Shown here piece after piece: positions 35,247 to 43,803 of a stretch of 64,000 bases of DNA; position 1 is the stretch's first letter, and every line of letters begins with the position of its first letter. Below the pieces are notes generated by a model. That model had not been told where the DNA came from, searched no databases, and was given only the letters and a program-made list of their open reading frames with translations. Source of the DNA: Streptomyces sp. WMMB303 (GTDB lineage: Bacteria > Actinomycetota > Actinomycetes > Streptomycetales > Streptomycetaceae). The DNA lies in the NCBI RefSeq assembly GCF_029351045.1, contig NZ_JARKIN010000001.1, positions 4,390,501 to 4,454,500 of the forward strand. Direction: 5' to 3'. A program made the position numbers and the translations under genes.

Positions 35247-36176
35247 TCAGCGTCCGAGTACCAGCAGCGCGGGCACGAGGACCTGCACAAGGGTCAGCGG
35301 GACCAGAACGACCCAGGCGAACTCCACGTACCGGTCGGCCCGCACCACCGGCATCCGGCGCAGCACCCACACCAGTACGGCGAGCACCGCGAGGGTCTTG
35401 AGCGACGACCAGGCCCAGCCGGGCAGTCCGGGCCCCGACCCGCCACCGAGGAACAGCGGCACGGCCATCGCCGCGCCGGAGGTCAGCCACAGCCACCGGC
35501 CCGCCTCCAGCAGCAGCCGGTCGACTCCCGAGGTCTCCCCCAGCACACCCGCGGCGATGTCCTCGCCCGCCGGGTGGCGGAACGGCCCCAGAAAGCTGAA
35601 CGCCAGCACGCCCGCCAGGTAGACGGCGAACGCGACCGGCATCCACACCGCGAACCACAGGCCGTGCTGGGCCTGCGCGATGTCGCCCACCCGCAGCGAC
35701 TCGGCCGCCGTCGCAGCGGAGAGGAGGGCGAACATCAGCGGCAGTTCGTAGGCCAGCCCCTGGGCGACGAAGCGGTAGCCGCCGATCAACGAGAACGCCG
35801 CGTTCGGACCCCAACCGGCCAGCCACAGCCCGCCCCAGGTGACCACCTCCATCGCGTTGAACCACACGACTCCCACGGACAGATCGGCAACCGCCGTCCC
35901 GCCGAACGGAATCACCAGGGCGGACAGCACCGCCGCCACGGGTACGGACACCACTCCCAGCCGCCACAGCAGCCGGTCCGCGGCCGGCAGCCGCCGGGGC
36001 TGCGCGGCCAGCAGCCGGGGCACCTCCAACAGGGGACGCAGCGCCGTCCGGACGGTCGTCGGGCGCCCCGCGTCCCGTGCGGCCAGCAGCGCGTCCCCGG
36101 CGACCGCCAGCACCGCCCCGGCCAGCAGCAGCGCGGGCGCGGCCAGCAGGGACCACCAGGCTGCGGTCTCAGTCAC
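35247..36176 (-). CDS. nuoH: NADH-quinone oxidoreductase subunit H homologue
   Basis: This 309-residue membrane subunit at the junction of the quinone site has eight or so helices. Recognisable segments are WLAGWGPNAAFSLIGGYRFVAQGLAYELPL, an acidic loop FRHPAGEDIAAGVLGETSG corresponding to the usual PxxESELVAGY loop, and WAWSSLKTLAVLAVLVWVLRRMP. The GTG start at 36176 lies 8 bp inside the upstream gene. The acidic loop has diverged from the canonical form, so quinone chemistry may differ. Confidence 0.92.
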   Translation of the reverse strand: MTETAAWWSLLAAPALLLAGAVLAVAGDALLAARDAGRPTTVRTALRPLLEVPRLLAAQPRRLPAADRLLWRLGVVSVPVAAVLSALVIPFGGTAVADLSVGVVWFNAMEVVTWGGLWLAGWGPNAAFSLIGGYRFVAQGLAYELPLMFALLSAATAAESLRVGDIAQAQHGLWFAVWMPVAFAVYLAGVLAFSFLGPFRHPAGEDIAAGVLGETSGVDRLLLEAGRWLWLTSGAAMAVPLFLGGGSGPGLPGWAWSSLKTLAVLAVLVWVLRRMPVVRADRYVEFAWVVLVPLTLVQVLVPALLVLGR

Positions 36177-37431
36177 CCGCGCCCACCTCCCCCGAAACCG
36201 CGGCCAGTTCGTCCGGGTCCGGGTCCAGGCTGGCCACGACCAGGCGTGCCGCCGCCAGTTCGGCTCCCTCCAGCAGCCCCGGCAGCACCCGCACCAGCGC
36301 CGCCGACGGCCACGGACCGTCCGGCGCACCGCCGCCCCGCGGGCCCTCCTCGGCCGGGTCCAGCGGACTTCGGTCCGCCAGCCGGTCCACGTCCCGCACC
36401 AGGGCCGCCAGCCAGGTCCGGTAGCGGGCGGGGACGTCCCCGTCGGCCCGCGCGGCGGGCCCGGTCATCCCGGCGTCCTGCGCCGCCCCAGCGGTCAGCA
36501 CCCCCGCGCCGCGGGTCAGCCAGTGCAGCGTCCGGGAGCGGCCGACCCGGCGCGCGAACCGCCGCACGCCCGGCCGCAACTCCGCGCTGGACGCGCCGTC
36601 GAGCAGGTCGTCCCGCAGCCGCCGGGCCGTGGTCGCCGCCCCCGTCCATCCGGCGACCGCCAGCAGCCGCCCGAGGCTGTCCGCGTGGGCGGCGGCCCGC
36701 CGCCGCGCCCCCTCGCCCGCGTCGACGCGTTCCCCGGCAATGGCCCGGGCCCAGGGCTCTCCCCAGAACGGCGGGCCGACGCCGCCTCCTACGGGCGGCC
36801 ACTCGACCTCCAGACGCTGCACCACATCGCCCTGCAGGGTGAGGCGGGCCGTCAGCGCGTCCGGCCAGTCGGCGAGGAACGGGCCCAGCGGCACATGCAG
36901 TTGGTCGAGCAGCAGCCCGTCCCGGTCCTCGCCCTGCCCGGCCATCGGCAGCCCCCAGGGCGACTCGGAGTCACCGTGGCCGCCGTGCCCGCCATGCCCG
37001 CCGTGGCCGCCGCCACTGTCCTCATCGTCGCCGTCATGCTCGTCCCGCCCGTCGCCGAATTCCGCGTCGGGCCCGCCGCCCACGGGGTTCTCGTGCCGGT
37101 GGCCCGCGTGCTGTCGTCCGGGCGACGCGGCGAGTTCGGCGCGGCAGCGGGCCAGCACCTCGGGAAGGGCGCCGGGGGTGTCCGCGCAAGCCCGGGAACG
37201 CGGTGCGGGAAGGCTCTGCCACAGCCGGTCGATCGCCGGGCGCAACCCGCGGCACTCGGGGCCCGCGACCAACAGGATGTCGGCCTCCGCGGGCGTACGG
37301 GCCCGCGGCAGGTCCTGGAGCCGGAGTTGGCGCTCGGCGGCCAGCCGGGTCGCGGTACCGCCCGGCGTCGACACCAGCAGGACGTGCGGCCGGGCGGCGG
37401 CGGCCCGCAGCGGAAGGGCCGTCAGGTCCAT
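36169..37431 (-). CDS. Degenerate NuoB/NuoD-like fusion protein lacking Fe-S cysteines
   Basis: This 420-residue protein sits where nuoB, nuoC and nuoD would be. Residues 12-105 (RPHVLLVSTPGGTATRLAAE, then LLVAGPECRGLRPAI) resemble the NuoB 20-kDa fold, but the cysteines that hold cluster N2 are absent. Residues 142-152 are a Gly/His stretch (GHGGHGGHGGH) that could bind metal. Residues 163-420 (EDRDGLLLDQLHVPLGPFLADWP, then LTLQGDVVQRLEVE) resemble the start of NuoD/49-kDa subunits and then become divergent helical sequence. The start overlaps the nuoA stop by 10 bp. It probably caps the membrane arm without transferring electrons itself; I am fairly but not fully sure of the homology. Confidence 0.7.
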   Translation of the reverse strand: MDLTALPLRAAAARPHVLLVSTPGGTATRLAAERQLRLQDLPRARTPAEADILLVAGPECRGLRPAIDRLWQSLPAPRSRACADTPGALPEVLARCRAELAASPGRQHAGHRHENPVGGGPDAEFGDGRDEHDGDDEDSGGGHGGHGGHGGHGDSESPWGLPMAGQGEDRDGLLLDQLHVPLGPFLADWPDALTARLTLQGDVVQRLEVEWPPVGGGVGPPFWGEPWARAIAGERVDAGEGARRRAAAHADSLGRLLAVAGWTGAATTARRLRDDLLDGASSAELRPGVRRFARRVGRSRTLHWLTRGAGVLTAGAAQDAGMTGPAARADGDVPARYRTWLAALVRDVDRLADRSPLDPAEEGPRGGGAPDGPWPSAALVRVLPGLLEGAELAAARLVVASLDPDPDELAAVSGEVGAGD

Positions 37432-37772
37432 CGCAGCGCGCCTTCCCGCCAGGCGTACACGACACCCGCGACGAGCACGGCGAGGAAGACGAACATCTCC
37501 GTCACCGCGCTCGCCCCCACCGCGGAGACGACCCGTGTCCACGGATACATGAACACCATTTCCATGTCGAAGGCGAGGAAGAGCATCGTGACCGTGTACC
37601 AGCGGACGTGGAAGCGGCTGACCGCGTGCTCGCTCGGTGCCAGGCCCGAGTTGAACGGCCCGGCGGGCAGCGGGTCGGCGGGGCCGCGCAGCGCACGGGC
37701 GGACGCGTAGAGGACACCGACTCCCAGCAGGGCGACCCCCAGCAGCGCCACCGCGGCGGTGAGACCGCTCAT
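37422..37772 (-). CDS. nuoA: NADH-quinone oxidoreductase subunit A homologue
   Basis: This 116-residue protein has three hydrophobic helices, the usual length for NuoA. Landmarks are GPFNSGLAPSEHAVSRFHVRWYTVTMLFLAFDMEMVFMYPW (shortened, but with the conserved acidic residues of the second helix) and VYAWREGALRW at the C-terminus. It is the first gene of the reduced nuo operon, divergent from the polysaccharide lyase gene. The promoter should lie in the 292-bp gap. Confidence 0.94.
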   Translation of the reverse strand: MSGLTAAVALLGVALLGVGVLYASARALRGPADPLPAGPFNSGLAPSEHAVSRFHVRWYTVTMLFLAFDMEMVFMYPWTRVVSAVGASAVTEMFVFLAVLVAGVVYAWREGALRWT

Positions 37773-38064
37773 CGGGCCCGTGCCCCGGATGTGCGCCGTA
37801 CCTGCCGAACTGCCATGGCTGTCGCTCCCTTCCGTGCCGCGCCGTTCCGCGTCGCCGGGTCCGTGTACCCCTGGGGGGCATCTTCATGCGGCGTGATCCG
37901 CTGTCGGCTTCGAGGGTGCCCGTTGCGGGCCCGGCTTCCTGGCATGCCACGCCAGCGCGGGCCGGCTCCGATCCGGGATGCGCGAGGTGTTGTCGGGGCA
38001 CCCGGCGGCTGTTTCACTGCGTGATGCCTGCGCCACGCCGCTCCGGCTCCCCCAGGGAGGCCCC

Positions 38065-40680
38065 ATGGAGATCCCCCGTCGACATGTGCTCTCGCTGCTG
38101 TCCGCCGCGGGGCTGGCAGCGGTGCTCCCACCACCGGAAGCACTCGCCGCCAACGCCGTCCGGCCCGGTGCACACGGCGCGCCGGACGGCGGCACCGAGG
38201 TGGGAACCGAACGGCTGCTGGGCAACGCGCGCGCGATCCTGGCCGGCACGGCGGAGTCCAACGCGCGACCCGAGACGGCGGCAAAGCTGGCGGCGGTCAC
38301 CGAGGCGGCGCGCGACCATCTCGCCGACATGGCAGCCGCGGGCGACGGAGAGCTGTTCCGCGGCCTGCCGCTCGGCAGCAGCGACAGCCATCTCAACACG
38401 TCCTTCAGGAAGCTGTACGAGATCGCCCTGGCCTCCCGCAGCCCGGGCGTCCCGCCCGGCGGCCCGCCGAACGACGCGGCCACCCGGAGCCGGGTGCTGG
38501 AGGGCCTCGTCCTGCTCCACGAGCGCTACTACGGCGACCAGTCGCAGGGCTATTACGGCAACTGGTTCACCTGGGAGATCGGCATCTCCACCAGCGTCAC
38601 CGCCACCCTGGTCCTGCTCGCCGAGGACGCCGCCGCGCAGCAACCCGGGCTGCTCGGCCGCTACATCGCCTCCATGGACGCCTATCTGCGCCACGGCAAG
38701 GACGGCGACGTCGATCTCGACTCACGGTTCCACACCGGCGCCAACCTCGCCGACATCACCACCAACCGCATCCTGCAGGGGGCCCTGCTGGACGACGGGG
38801 CCCGGATCGGCAAGGCGCTGGAGGACCAGCTCACCGTCTACGCGACAGTGGACCCCTACCGGCTCCGGCACGGCGTGACCGACGGGCACTACGCGGACGG
38901 GTCGTTCATCCAGCACGCGTCCGTCGCCTACACCGGGTCGTACGGAAAGGGATTGCTGGCCCGTGCCGTGCAGACCCTCGGGTTCCTGGAAGGTACGGGG
39001 TACGCGCGCACCGAGGCACTGGTGCCGGTGGTCCACCGATGGGTGACCGACGGCTTCGCACCGGTCGTCTTCGAAGGCTGGATGATGGAGATCGTCAAGG
39101 GCCGGGCCGTCTCCCGCACCGGCGGCGGCTACGCCGACTGCGCCGCTGTCGCGGAAGCCGTCACCGATCTGACGGCGTACGCGGACGGCGCACGGTCCAC
39201 CGCACTCAAGAGCTATGTGAAGTACCTGCAGACGGTGTCGGCGGCGCCGCCCGACCCGGCCCGCTTCGCCTCCCCGCTCACCGTGGTGCGCCACGCCGCC
39301 ATCCTGGCGGACGGTTCGGTACCGGCCGAGGACCTGAATCCCGCGGCGCGCTGCACCGCCTTCGACGCGATGGACCGCACGGTGCACCGCCGCCCCGGCC
39401 ACGCGTTCGCGCTCGCCCGCAGTTCGGAGCGGATCAGCAAGTACGAGTACATGAGCGGCGAGAACCTGATGCCCTGGTTCCAGGGGGACGGCGCCTACTA
39501 CCTCTACCTGGCCGGGGAGGACCAGCGGCAGGCGTTCGGAGTCGACTACTACACCACCGTCCCGCCCACCGAACTGGCGGGCGTCACCGCCCCGGAGGAG
39601 CACCGCAGGACCGTACCGGAGCTGTACGGGAAGCCGTACTACGACAACCCGGACCACCCGCTGCATTTCACGCCCTCGTCCGAGTCGCAGAACACCTACG
39701 TGTACTTCCCGCGCGGCACCGCCCGCCACTCGGGCGGCGCCGTGCTGGACGCCTGCGGAGCCGCCGGGATGGTCCAGTCCGACGACGTCGCCTACGCCGA
39801 ACGCGACCGGCTGCCGGACGACTTCACGGTGTACCGGAACGCGACCGCCACCAAGTCGTGGTTCATGCTGGACGACGAGATCGTGGTGCTGGCCGCCGGG
39901 GTCGGTGACCGGGCCGGACGCGCGGTCACCACGACCGTGGACGCCCGCATCGCACCTCCCGGGCATGTGCTGCGGATCAGCGGGGAGGACCGGGACGGCG
40001 ACCGGCGGGCGACCGCCACGGGCACCGCACCGCTGCGCTGGCTGCGGTACGCGGACGAGACGCGCCGGACGGCCGTCGGATACGCGTTCCTCGACTCGCC
40101 CGGCGCGGAGCCCCACCCGGTCACCGTCGGACTCGAGACCGTCACCCGCAGCCACCGCGTCGTCCGCACCTCGAACCCGGACACCCCCGTCACCCGGCAA
40201 CTCTTCCGCGCCGGCTTCCGCCAGGAGGCGGGTACCGCACCGCGCGCGCTGGCCTACGCGCTCGTGCCGCACGCCTCCGAGCACACGCTGCGCCGGTACG
40301 GGACCCACGGCAGCCCGCTGTCCGTGCTCGCCAACACCACCCGCCTCCAGGCGGTGCGGCACTCCGGCCTCGGCCTGCTCGCCGTGAACTGCTTCGCCCG
40401 CGGGCCGCAGAAGGTCGCCGGGCTGCGCCTCGACGGTCCGGCCTCCGTGCTCGTCCACCGGGAGCATCGCCGCGGGCAGCGGCACCACCGGGAGGTGACC
40501 GTCGCCGCCTCCGATCCCACGATGCACCGCGACCGGCTGACGCTGCTGCTGCCCGGCCGGCGGTTGCGTCCGGCCTCCCCCGCGCCGGACGTCGATGTTC
40601 ACCCTGTCCGCGGCGGCACCCTCCTCGTCGTCCGCACACGGCACGCCTACGGCCGCACCTTCACGGTCACCCTGCGCTGA
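38065..40680 (+). CDS. Secreted polysaccharide lyase family 8 (hyaluronate/chondroitin/xanthan lyase type)
   Basis: This 871-residue enzyme starts with a twin-arginine signal (Arg5-Arg6 in PRRHVLSLLSAAGLAAV, cleavage expected after residue 28). Residues 50-400 form the alpha/alpha toroid. The PL8 catalytic triad is visible with the expected spacing: Asn234 (TTNRILQG), His284 (SFIQHASVAY) and Tyr293 (TGSYG). An aromatic patch (NWFTWEIG, 166-173) should bind sugar. The later beta-sandwich domains include EYMSGENLMPWFQGDGAYYLY. It cleaves uronic-acid polysaccharides by beta-elimination; the exact substrate cannot be told. The ATG at 38065 is chosen for its AGGGAGG site, matching the signal peptide. 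Confidence 0.93.
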   Translation: MEIPRRHVLSLLSAAGLAAVLPPPEALAANAVRPGAHGAPDGGTEVGTERLLGNARAILAGTAESNARPETAAKLAAVTEAARDHLADMAAAGDGELFRGLPLGSSDSHLNTSFRKLYEIALASRSPGVPPGGPPNDAATRSRVLEGLVLLHERYYGDQSQGYYGNWFTWEIGISTSVTATLVLLAEDAAAQQPGLLGRYIASMDAYLRHGKDGDVDLDSRFHTGANLADITTNRILQGALLDDGARIGKALEDQLTVYATVDPYRLRHGVTDGHYADGSFIQHASVAYTGSYGKGLLARAVQTLGFLEGTGYARTEALVPVVHRWVTDGFAPVVFEGWMMEIVKGRAVSRTGGGYADCAAVAEAVTDLTAYADGARSTALKSYVKYLQTVSAAPPDPARFASPLTVVRHAAILADGSVPAEDLNPAARCTAFDAMDRTVHRRPGHAFALARSSERISKYEYMSGENLMPWFQGDGAYYLYLAGEDQRQAFGVDYYTTVPPTELAGVTAPEEHRRTVPELYGKPYYDNPDHPLHFTPSSESQNTYVYFPRGTARHSGGAVLDACGAAGMVQSDDVAYAERDRLPDDFTVYRNATATKSWFMLDDEIVVLAAGVGDRAGRAVTTTVDARIAPPGHVLRISGEDRDGDRRATATGTAPLRWLRYADETRRTAVGYAFLDSPGAEPHPVTVGLETVTRSHRVVRTSNPDTPVTRQLFRAGFRQEAGTAPRALAYALVPHASEHTLRRYGTHGSPLSVLANTTRLQAVRHSGLGLLAVNCFARGPQKVAGLRLDGPASVLVHREHRRGQRHHREVTVAASDPTMHRDRLTLLLPGRRLRPASPAPDVDVHPVRGGTLLVVRTRHAYGRTFTVTLR

Positions 40681-40681
40681 G

Positions 40682-40697
40682 CGGTCCCGGCGGACCG
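40682..40697. terminator. Short hairpin after the polysaccharide lyase gene
   Basis: CGGTCC (40682-40687) and GGACCG (40692-40697) form a 6-bp stem with a CGGC loop, starting one base after the stop codon. Further GC-rich partial repeats follow. The stem is short but its position fits a terminator. Confidence 0.4.
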
Positions 40698-40820
40698 TCC
40701 GGCCAGGACCGTTCCGCCGCCCTACGGCGCCGGGTGCACCCGAAGCCGGCTGGGTACCCGGGGGCAGGCGGGCCGTGCGCGGTGGCCGCGGCCCGGGTGC
40801 CGAGTGAGAGGAGTGACTCG

Positions 40821-40991
40821 ATGAGTGACCAGACCCCGATGCCCTCGCAGGCCGAGGGCGAGCGCGACAGCGGTTTCGCGGAGATGCGTTCCCTCTCGCC
40901 CGCCGAGCGGCGCAAGGCGGAGCACCCCGACTGCCCGCGGACCACTCCCTCGCAGGCCGAGGGCGAGCGCGAGGAGGAGCCGGACCGGTGA
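40821..40991 (+). CDS. Small charged protein with two SQAEGER repeats
   Basis: This 56-residue hydrophilic protein starts at ATG 40821 after GAGAGGAG. Its sequence contains the motif PSQAEGER twice (PMPSQAEGERDS and TTPSQAEGEREE), about 35 residues apart, and is otherwise acidic and disordered-looking. No membrane segment is present. It is not recognised as a named family. The clean ribosome-binding site and internal repeat support a real gene. It lies 140 bp after the lyase gene and might be co-transcribed. Confidence 0.6.
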   Translation: MSDQTPMPSQAEGERDSGFAEMRSLSPAERRKAEHPDCPRTTPSQAEGEREEEPDR

Positions 40992-41592
40992 CGGCCGGCC
41001 GGTCGGCCGCACCTCCCGGCTCCGGTCGGCAGTGCCGTTCGCTTCGGCCGGGCACGTCACCGGCGTACACATCCCGCCTCGGGACGAAATAGAGAGACGT
41101 TTCTTCACCGCCGCACAGCAGCACTTCTCGTGGATTTCGCCGCGCCCGGCGGTCGATTATCCGCTGGTCGCATTCCTGCTTTGTTCGGCTTCCCCCACCG
41201 TTCGGAATCCGCGCCGCGGGCGGCGGACATTCCGCTCCCCAGGACGACCGCGGGGATGCGCCCCCTGCCCAGGTCATGCGCCCCCGACGCATCCGCTCCG
41301 CCTCCTCGGGGGGTTATTCGCCGCTCCCCTTGCGGGCGCTGCCCCCGTGCGCACTGAATAGAAATCCGCTGAAGCACGCGGAAGGGCGGATGCTTCAGCG
41401 GAGCGCTCTCCGAAAAGCACGACAGAATGACGACACACCACCCCACAGAAAGGCGGACCCTCGGAGCGCGCACACCCGGCTGTTGGCCCGGCCGGGAGCC
41501 TTCCGGGCACCAGGTGCCCCCGGCCCGCTCGCACCGGACGGCCGGGGGCACCGCCCCGTGCTCTCGGTACCGGGGGCACGGATTCGAGGCTG
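40992..41592. other. Convergent intergenic region with a strong hairpin
   Basis: These 601 bases lie between the 56-residue protein gene and the stop of the TetR gene. No frame encodes recognisable protein. Composition alternates between GC-rich blocks and AT-richer patches at about 41085-41200 and 41355-41440. A 12-bp perfect inverted repeat at 41365-41402 is the main feature and may terminate transcription from both sides or be part of a small RNA. Confidence 0.5.
41365..41402. terminator. Perfect 12-bp inverted repeat, probable bidirectional terminator
   Basis: The arms TCCGCTGAAGCA (41365-41376) and TGCTTCAGCGGA (41391-41402) pair perfectly around a 14-base loop. Unlike most hairpins in this window the stem is not purely G/C. 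It lies between two converging transcription units. A small RNA or protein-binding palindrome is the alternative. Confidence 0.55.
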
Positions 41593-42219
41593 TCAGCCGA
41601 CGGCCGGCGGGGATGCGTCAAGAGGGGAGCGGTGCCGATCCACGATCCCCTCGACGATTCTCATCAGGCGGTCCCCCGTCCGATCGATGCTTCCGTTCTG
41701 CGTGCTGACCTGCGCGCCTTCGAGTACGAAGGTGATCTCGGCTGCGGCCTGCTCGGGGTCGGGCAGCCCGGCCTCGGCGCACAGGCCCACCAGCCTGCGG
41801 GCCTGGAGGGCCTTGTGCTCCTCGATCACTTGCCGCGCGGGATGAGAGCGGTCGGGCAGTTCGGCCAGGGAGTTGATGAACGGGCAGCCCCGGTGCGAGA
41901 TGGCCGGCAATCCTTCGGCGATGAAGCGGGCCAAGCCCATGATCTGCTCCCTGGGCCGGCCGGGGTATTCCATCTGGACCCGGTCGAAGGCCGCCTGGTA
42001 GTCGGCGGCGACGATCCGCATCCACTCCGCGACCAGCGCGTCCTTGGTCTCGAAGTGCCGGTAGATCGCCATTTTGGTGGTCGCGGCCTTCTCGGCGATC
42101 GCCTGGACGCTCACCCGCCGGATTCCCTCGCTCTGGAAGAGCTCTTCCGCCGCGTCGAGGATGCGCTCGCGGGGCGGCAGTTTCGCCACCCGGCTCGGCC
42201 TGCCGGCGGTCGATGCCAT
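41593..42219 (-). CDS. TetR/AcrR family transcriptional regulator
   Basis: This 208-residue protein has the TetR HTH at residues 18-65 (ILDAAEELFQSEGIRRVSVQAIAEKAATTKMAIYRHFETKDALV). A ligand-binding helical domain follows, with GCPFINSLAEL, found in members related to the YxaF/LmrA-type subgroup. ATG 42219 is preferred, with GGAG five bases upstream; ATG 42264 and ATG 42291 are in frame. It is divergent from an amidase gene, and a palindromic site in the shared region is its likely operator. It probably represses the amidase until an unknown ligand binds. Confidence 0.92.
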   Translation of the reverse strand: MASTAGRPSRVAKLPPRERILDAAEELFQSEGIRRVSVQAIAEKAATTKMAIYRHFETKDALVAEWMRIVAADYQAAFDRVQMEYPGRPREQIMGLARFIAEGLPAISHRGCPFINSLAELPDRSHPARQVIEEHKALQARRLVGLCAEAGLPDPEQAAAEITFVLEGAQVSTQNGSIDRTGDRLMRIVEGIVDRHRSPLDASPPAVG

Positions 42220-42292
42220 GGCTGCTCCGTGACGTCCGCTCGGGTGCGGGGCCTCTTGCCTCATCGCTCCTACGGTACCACTTCGTTCCATG

Positions 42293-42329
42293 CGATACCG
42301 TTTAGTATCGTCAGAGACTCAACGGTATC
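42293..42329. promoter_or_regulatory. Palindromic operator with three GATAC half-sites between tetR and amidase
   Basis: CGATAC-N6-GTATCG (42293-42310) is a perfect inverted repeat. A further arm AACGGTATC (42321-42329) is the exact reverse complement of GATACCGTT (42294-42302). The cluster lies 23-59 bp upstream of the amidase GTG at 42352 and 74 bp from the TetR ATG. This is the classic position for an autoregulating TetR operator. Confidence 0.7.
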
Positions 42330-42351
42330 GCCCTTTCCGCTAGGAGTAAAA

Positions 42352-43803
42352 GTGAGAGTCGCCGAGTACGTGAACTATGACGCGGTCGGACTCGCGGAGC
42401 TGGTGGCCGAAGGGGAGGTGACCACCGCCGAACTGCAAGCAGCCGCGCTCGAGGCCACGCAGGCGGTCGATCCGCAGATCAACGCCGTCGTGGAGACCTG
42501 GCCGGCCGACGGCGAGCCCAAGCCCGGCAGCACACCGCTGGCCGGGGTTCCCTTCCTGATCAAAGACATCGGAGCGGCCATGGCCGGGCGGCGCATGGAG
42601 CTGGGCAGCCGCCTTGCGGCCGGCCACGTCGCACGCGCCGACTCCTTCCTCATGCTGCGCTTGCGTCGCGCCGGACTGGTGACGTTCGGGCGTACCGCGA
42701 CATCGGAGATGGCCTACAGCATCACGACAGAACCAGTGCTGTACGGCGCGACCCGTAACCCATGGAACCTGGAGCGGAGCGCGGGCGGATCCAGCGGGGG
42801 CGCGGGCGCGGCCGTAGCTGCCGGGGTCATACCGCTTGCCCACGGCACCGACGCCGCCGGCTCGCTCCGTGTCCCCGCCGCCTACAACGGCCTCTTCGGG
42901 CTGAAGCCCACCCGCGGCCGGGTCTCCATGGGCCCCGACTTCGACGAGCTCTTCAGCGGCCTGGCCGTGCCCGGCAGCGTCAGCCGCACGGTCCGCGACA
43001 GTGCGGCCCTGCTCGACCAGATCAGCGGCCCGGAACCGGGTGATCCCTACTTCGCCCAGCAGCCGTCCCGGCCGTACACGGAGGAGGTCACCCGCCACCC
43101 GGGCCGACTGCGGATCGGTGTCCTCAGCCAGGCATGGGGCGGGCGCCGCACCACCGCACCGGTGACCGACGCCCTCTCTCGTACCGCGGGTCTGCTCGAA
43201 TCCCTCGGCCACCAGGTGGCGGAGGCCGAGGTCGACCTCGGGGCCGGCTGGGAGGAGTACGTCCTGGCCAACGCCCATCTGTTCACGGCGCACCTCGCGG
43301 CCACGATCGACGAACTGGCTGCCGCCTTCGGCCGGCCCATCGATTCCTCCACCCTCGAACCGGCGACCCTCGCCGGCTACCACTACGGGCAGCGGGTCAG
43401 CGGCGCCCAGTTCGTCGCCGCTCTCTCGGTCCGAAACCGTGTCTCCCGCAGCCTGGCCCGGTACTTCGACACCTACGACATCGTGCTCACCCCGACCGTG
43501 CCGGAGCTTCCCACGCCCCTGGGCGCCTATACCGCGAGGGCGCAGACGCTGGACGGCCTCGGCTGGATCGACACCGTCTTCGACCGCTCTCCGTTCACCA
43601 TGCCTTTCAACATGGCGGGCACGCCCGCCATGTCCGCGCCACTGACGACCGACGCGGAATCGGGGCTTCCGATCGGTATGCAGTTCGCCACCGGATACGG
43701 CCTCGAAAGCCGCCTCTTCCGCCTCGCCGGCCAACTGGAACAGGCAAGCCCGTGGTCGGGCCGAATCCCCACGGTGTGGGCAGGTAATCGCACGGGCCGC
43801 TGA
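42352..43803 (+). CDS. Amidase (amidase signature family)
   Basis: This 483-residue enzyme has the amidase-signature Ser-cisSer-Lys triad: Lys71 (PFLIKDIGA), cis-Ser147 (GGSSGGAGAAVAAG) and the nucleophile Ser171 (GTDAAGSLRVPAAYNG). The neighbouring GLFGLKPTRGRVSMGP is also typical. Overall it resembles bacterial amidases of the 6-aminohexanoate-cyclic-dimer hydrolase/GatA-like group, but the substrate is unknown. The start is GTG 42352 with TAGGAG upstream. It is divergent from a TetR gene and probably controlled by it. The presence of a detoxifying or catabolic role is inferred. Confidence 0.92.
   Translation: MRVAEYVNYDAVGLAELVAEGEVTTAELQAAALEATQAVDPQINAVVETWPADGEPKPGSTPLAGVPFLIKDIGAAMAGRRMELGSRLAAGHVARADSFLMLRLRRAGLVTFGRTATSEMAYSITTEPVLYGATRNPWNLERSAGGSSGGAGAAVAAGVIPLAHGTDAAGSLRVPAAYNGLFGLKPTRGRVSMGPDFDELFSGLAVPGSVSRTVRDSAALLDQISGPEPGDPYFAQQPSRPYTEEVTRHPGRLRIGVLSQAWGGRRTTAPVTDALSRTAGLLESLGHQVAEAEVDLGAGWEEYVLANAHLFTAHLAATIDELAAAFGRPIDSSTLEPATLAGYHYGQRVSGAQFVAALSVRNRVSRSLARYFDTYDIVLTPTVPELPTPLGAYTARAQTLDGLGWIDTVFDRSPFTMPFNMAGTPAMSAPLTTDAESGLPIGMQFATGYGLESRLFRLAGQLEQASPWSGRIPTVWAGNRTGR

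Noticed and set aside
37978..38064. Upstream in-frame extension of the polysaccharide lyase
   Set aside because: The ATG at 38065 has a strong ribosome-binding site and begins a proper twin-arginine signal, which an extension would bury.
38722..41292. A minus-strand open frame of about 850 codons over the polysaccharide lyase
   Set aside because: The plus strand carries a complete PL8 lyase with signal peptide and catalytic triad; the antisense translation is low complexity.
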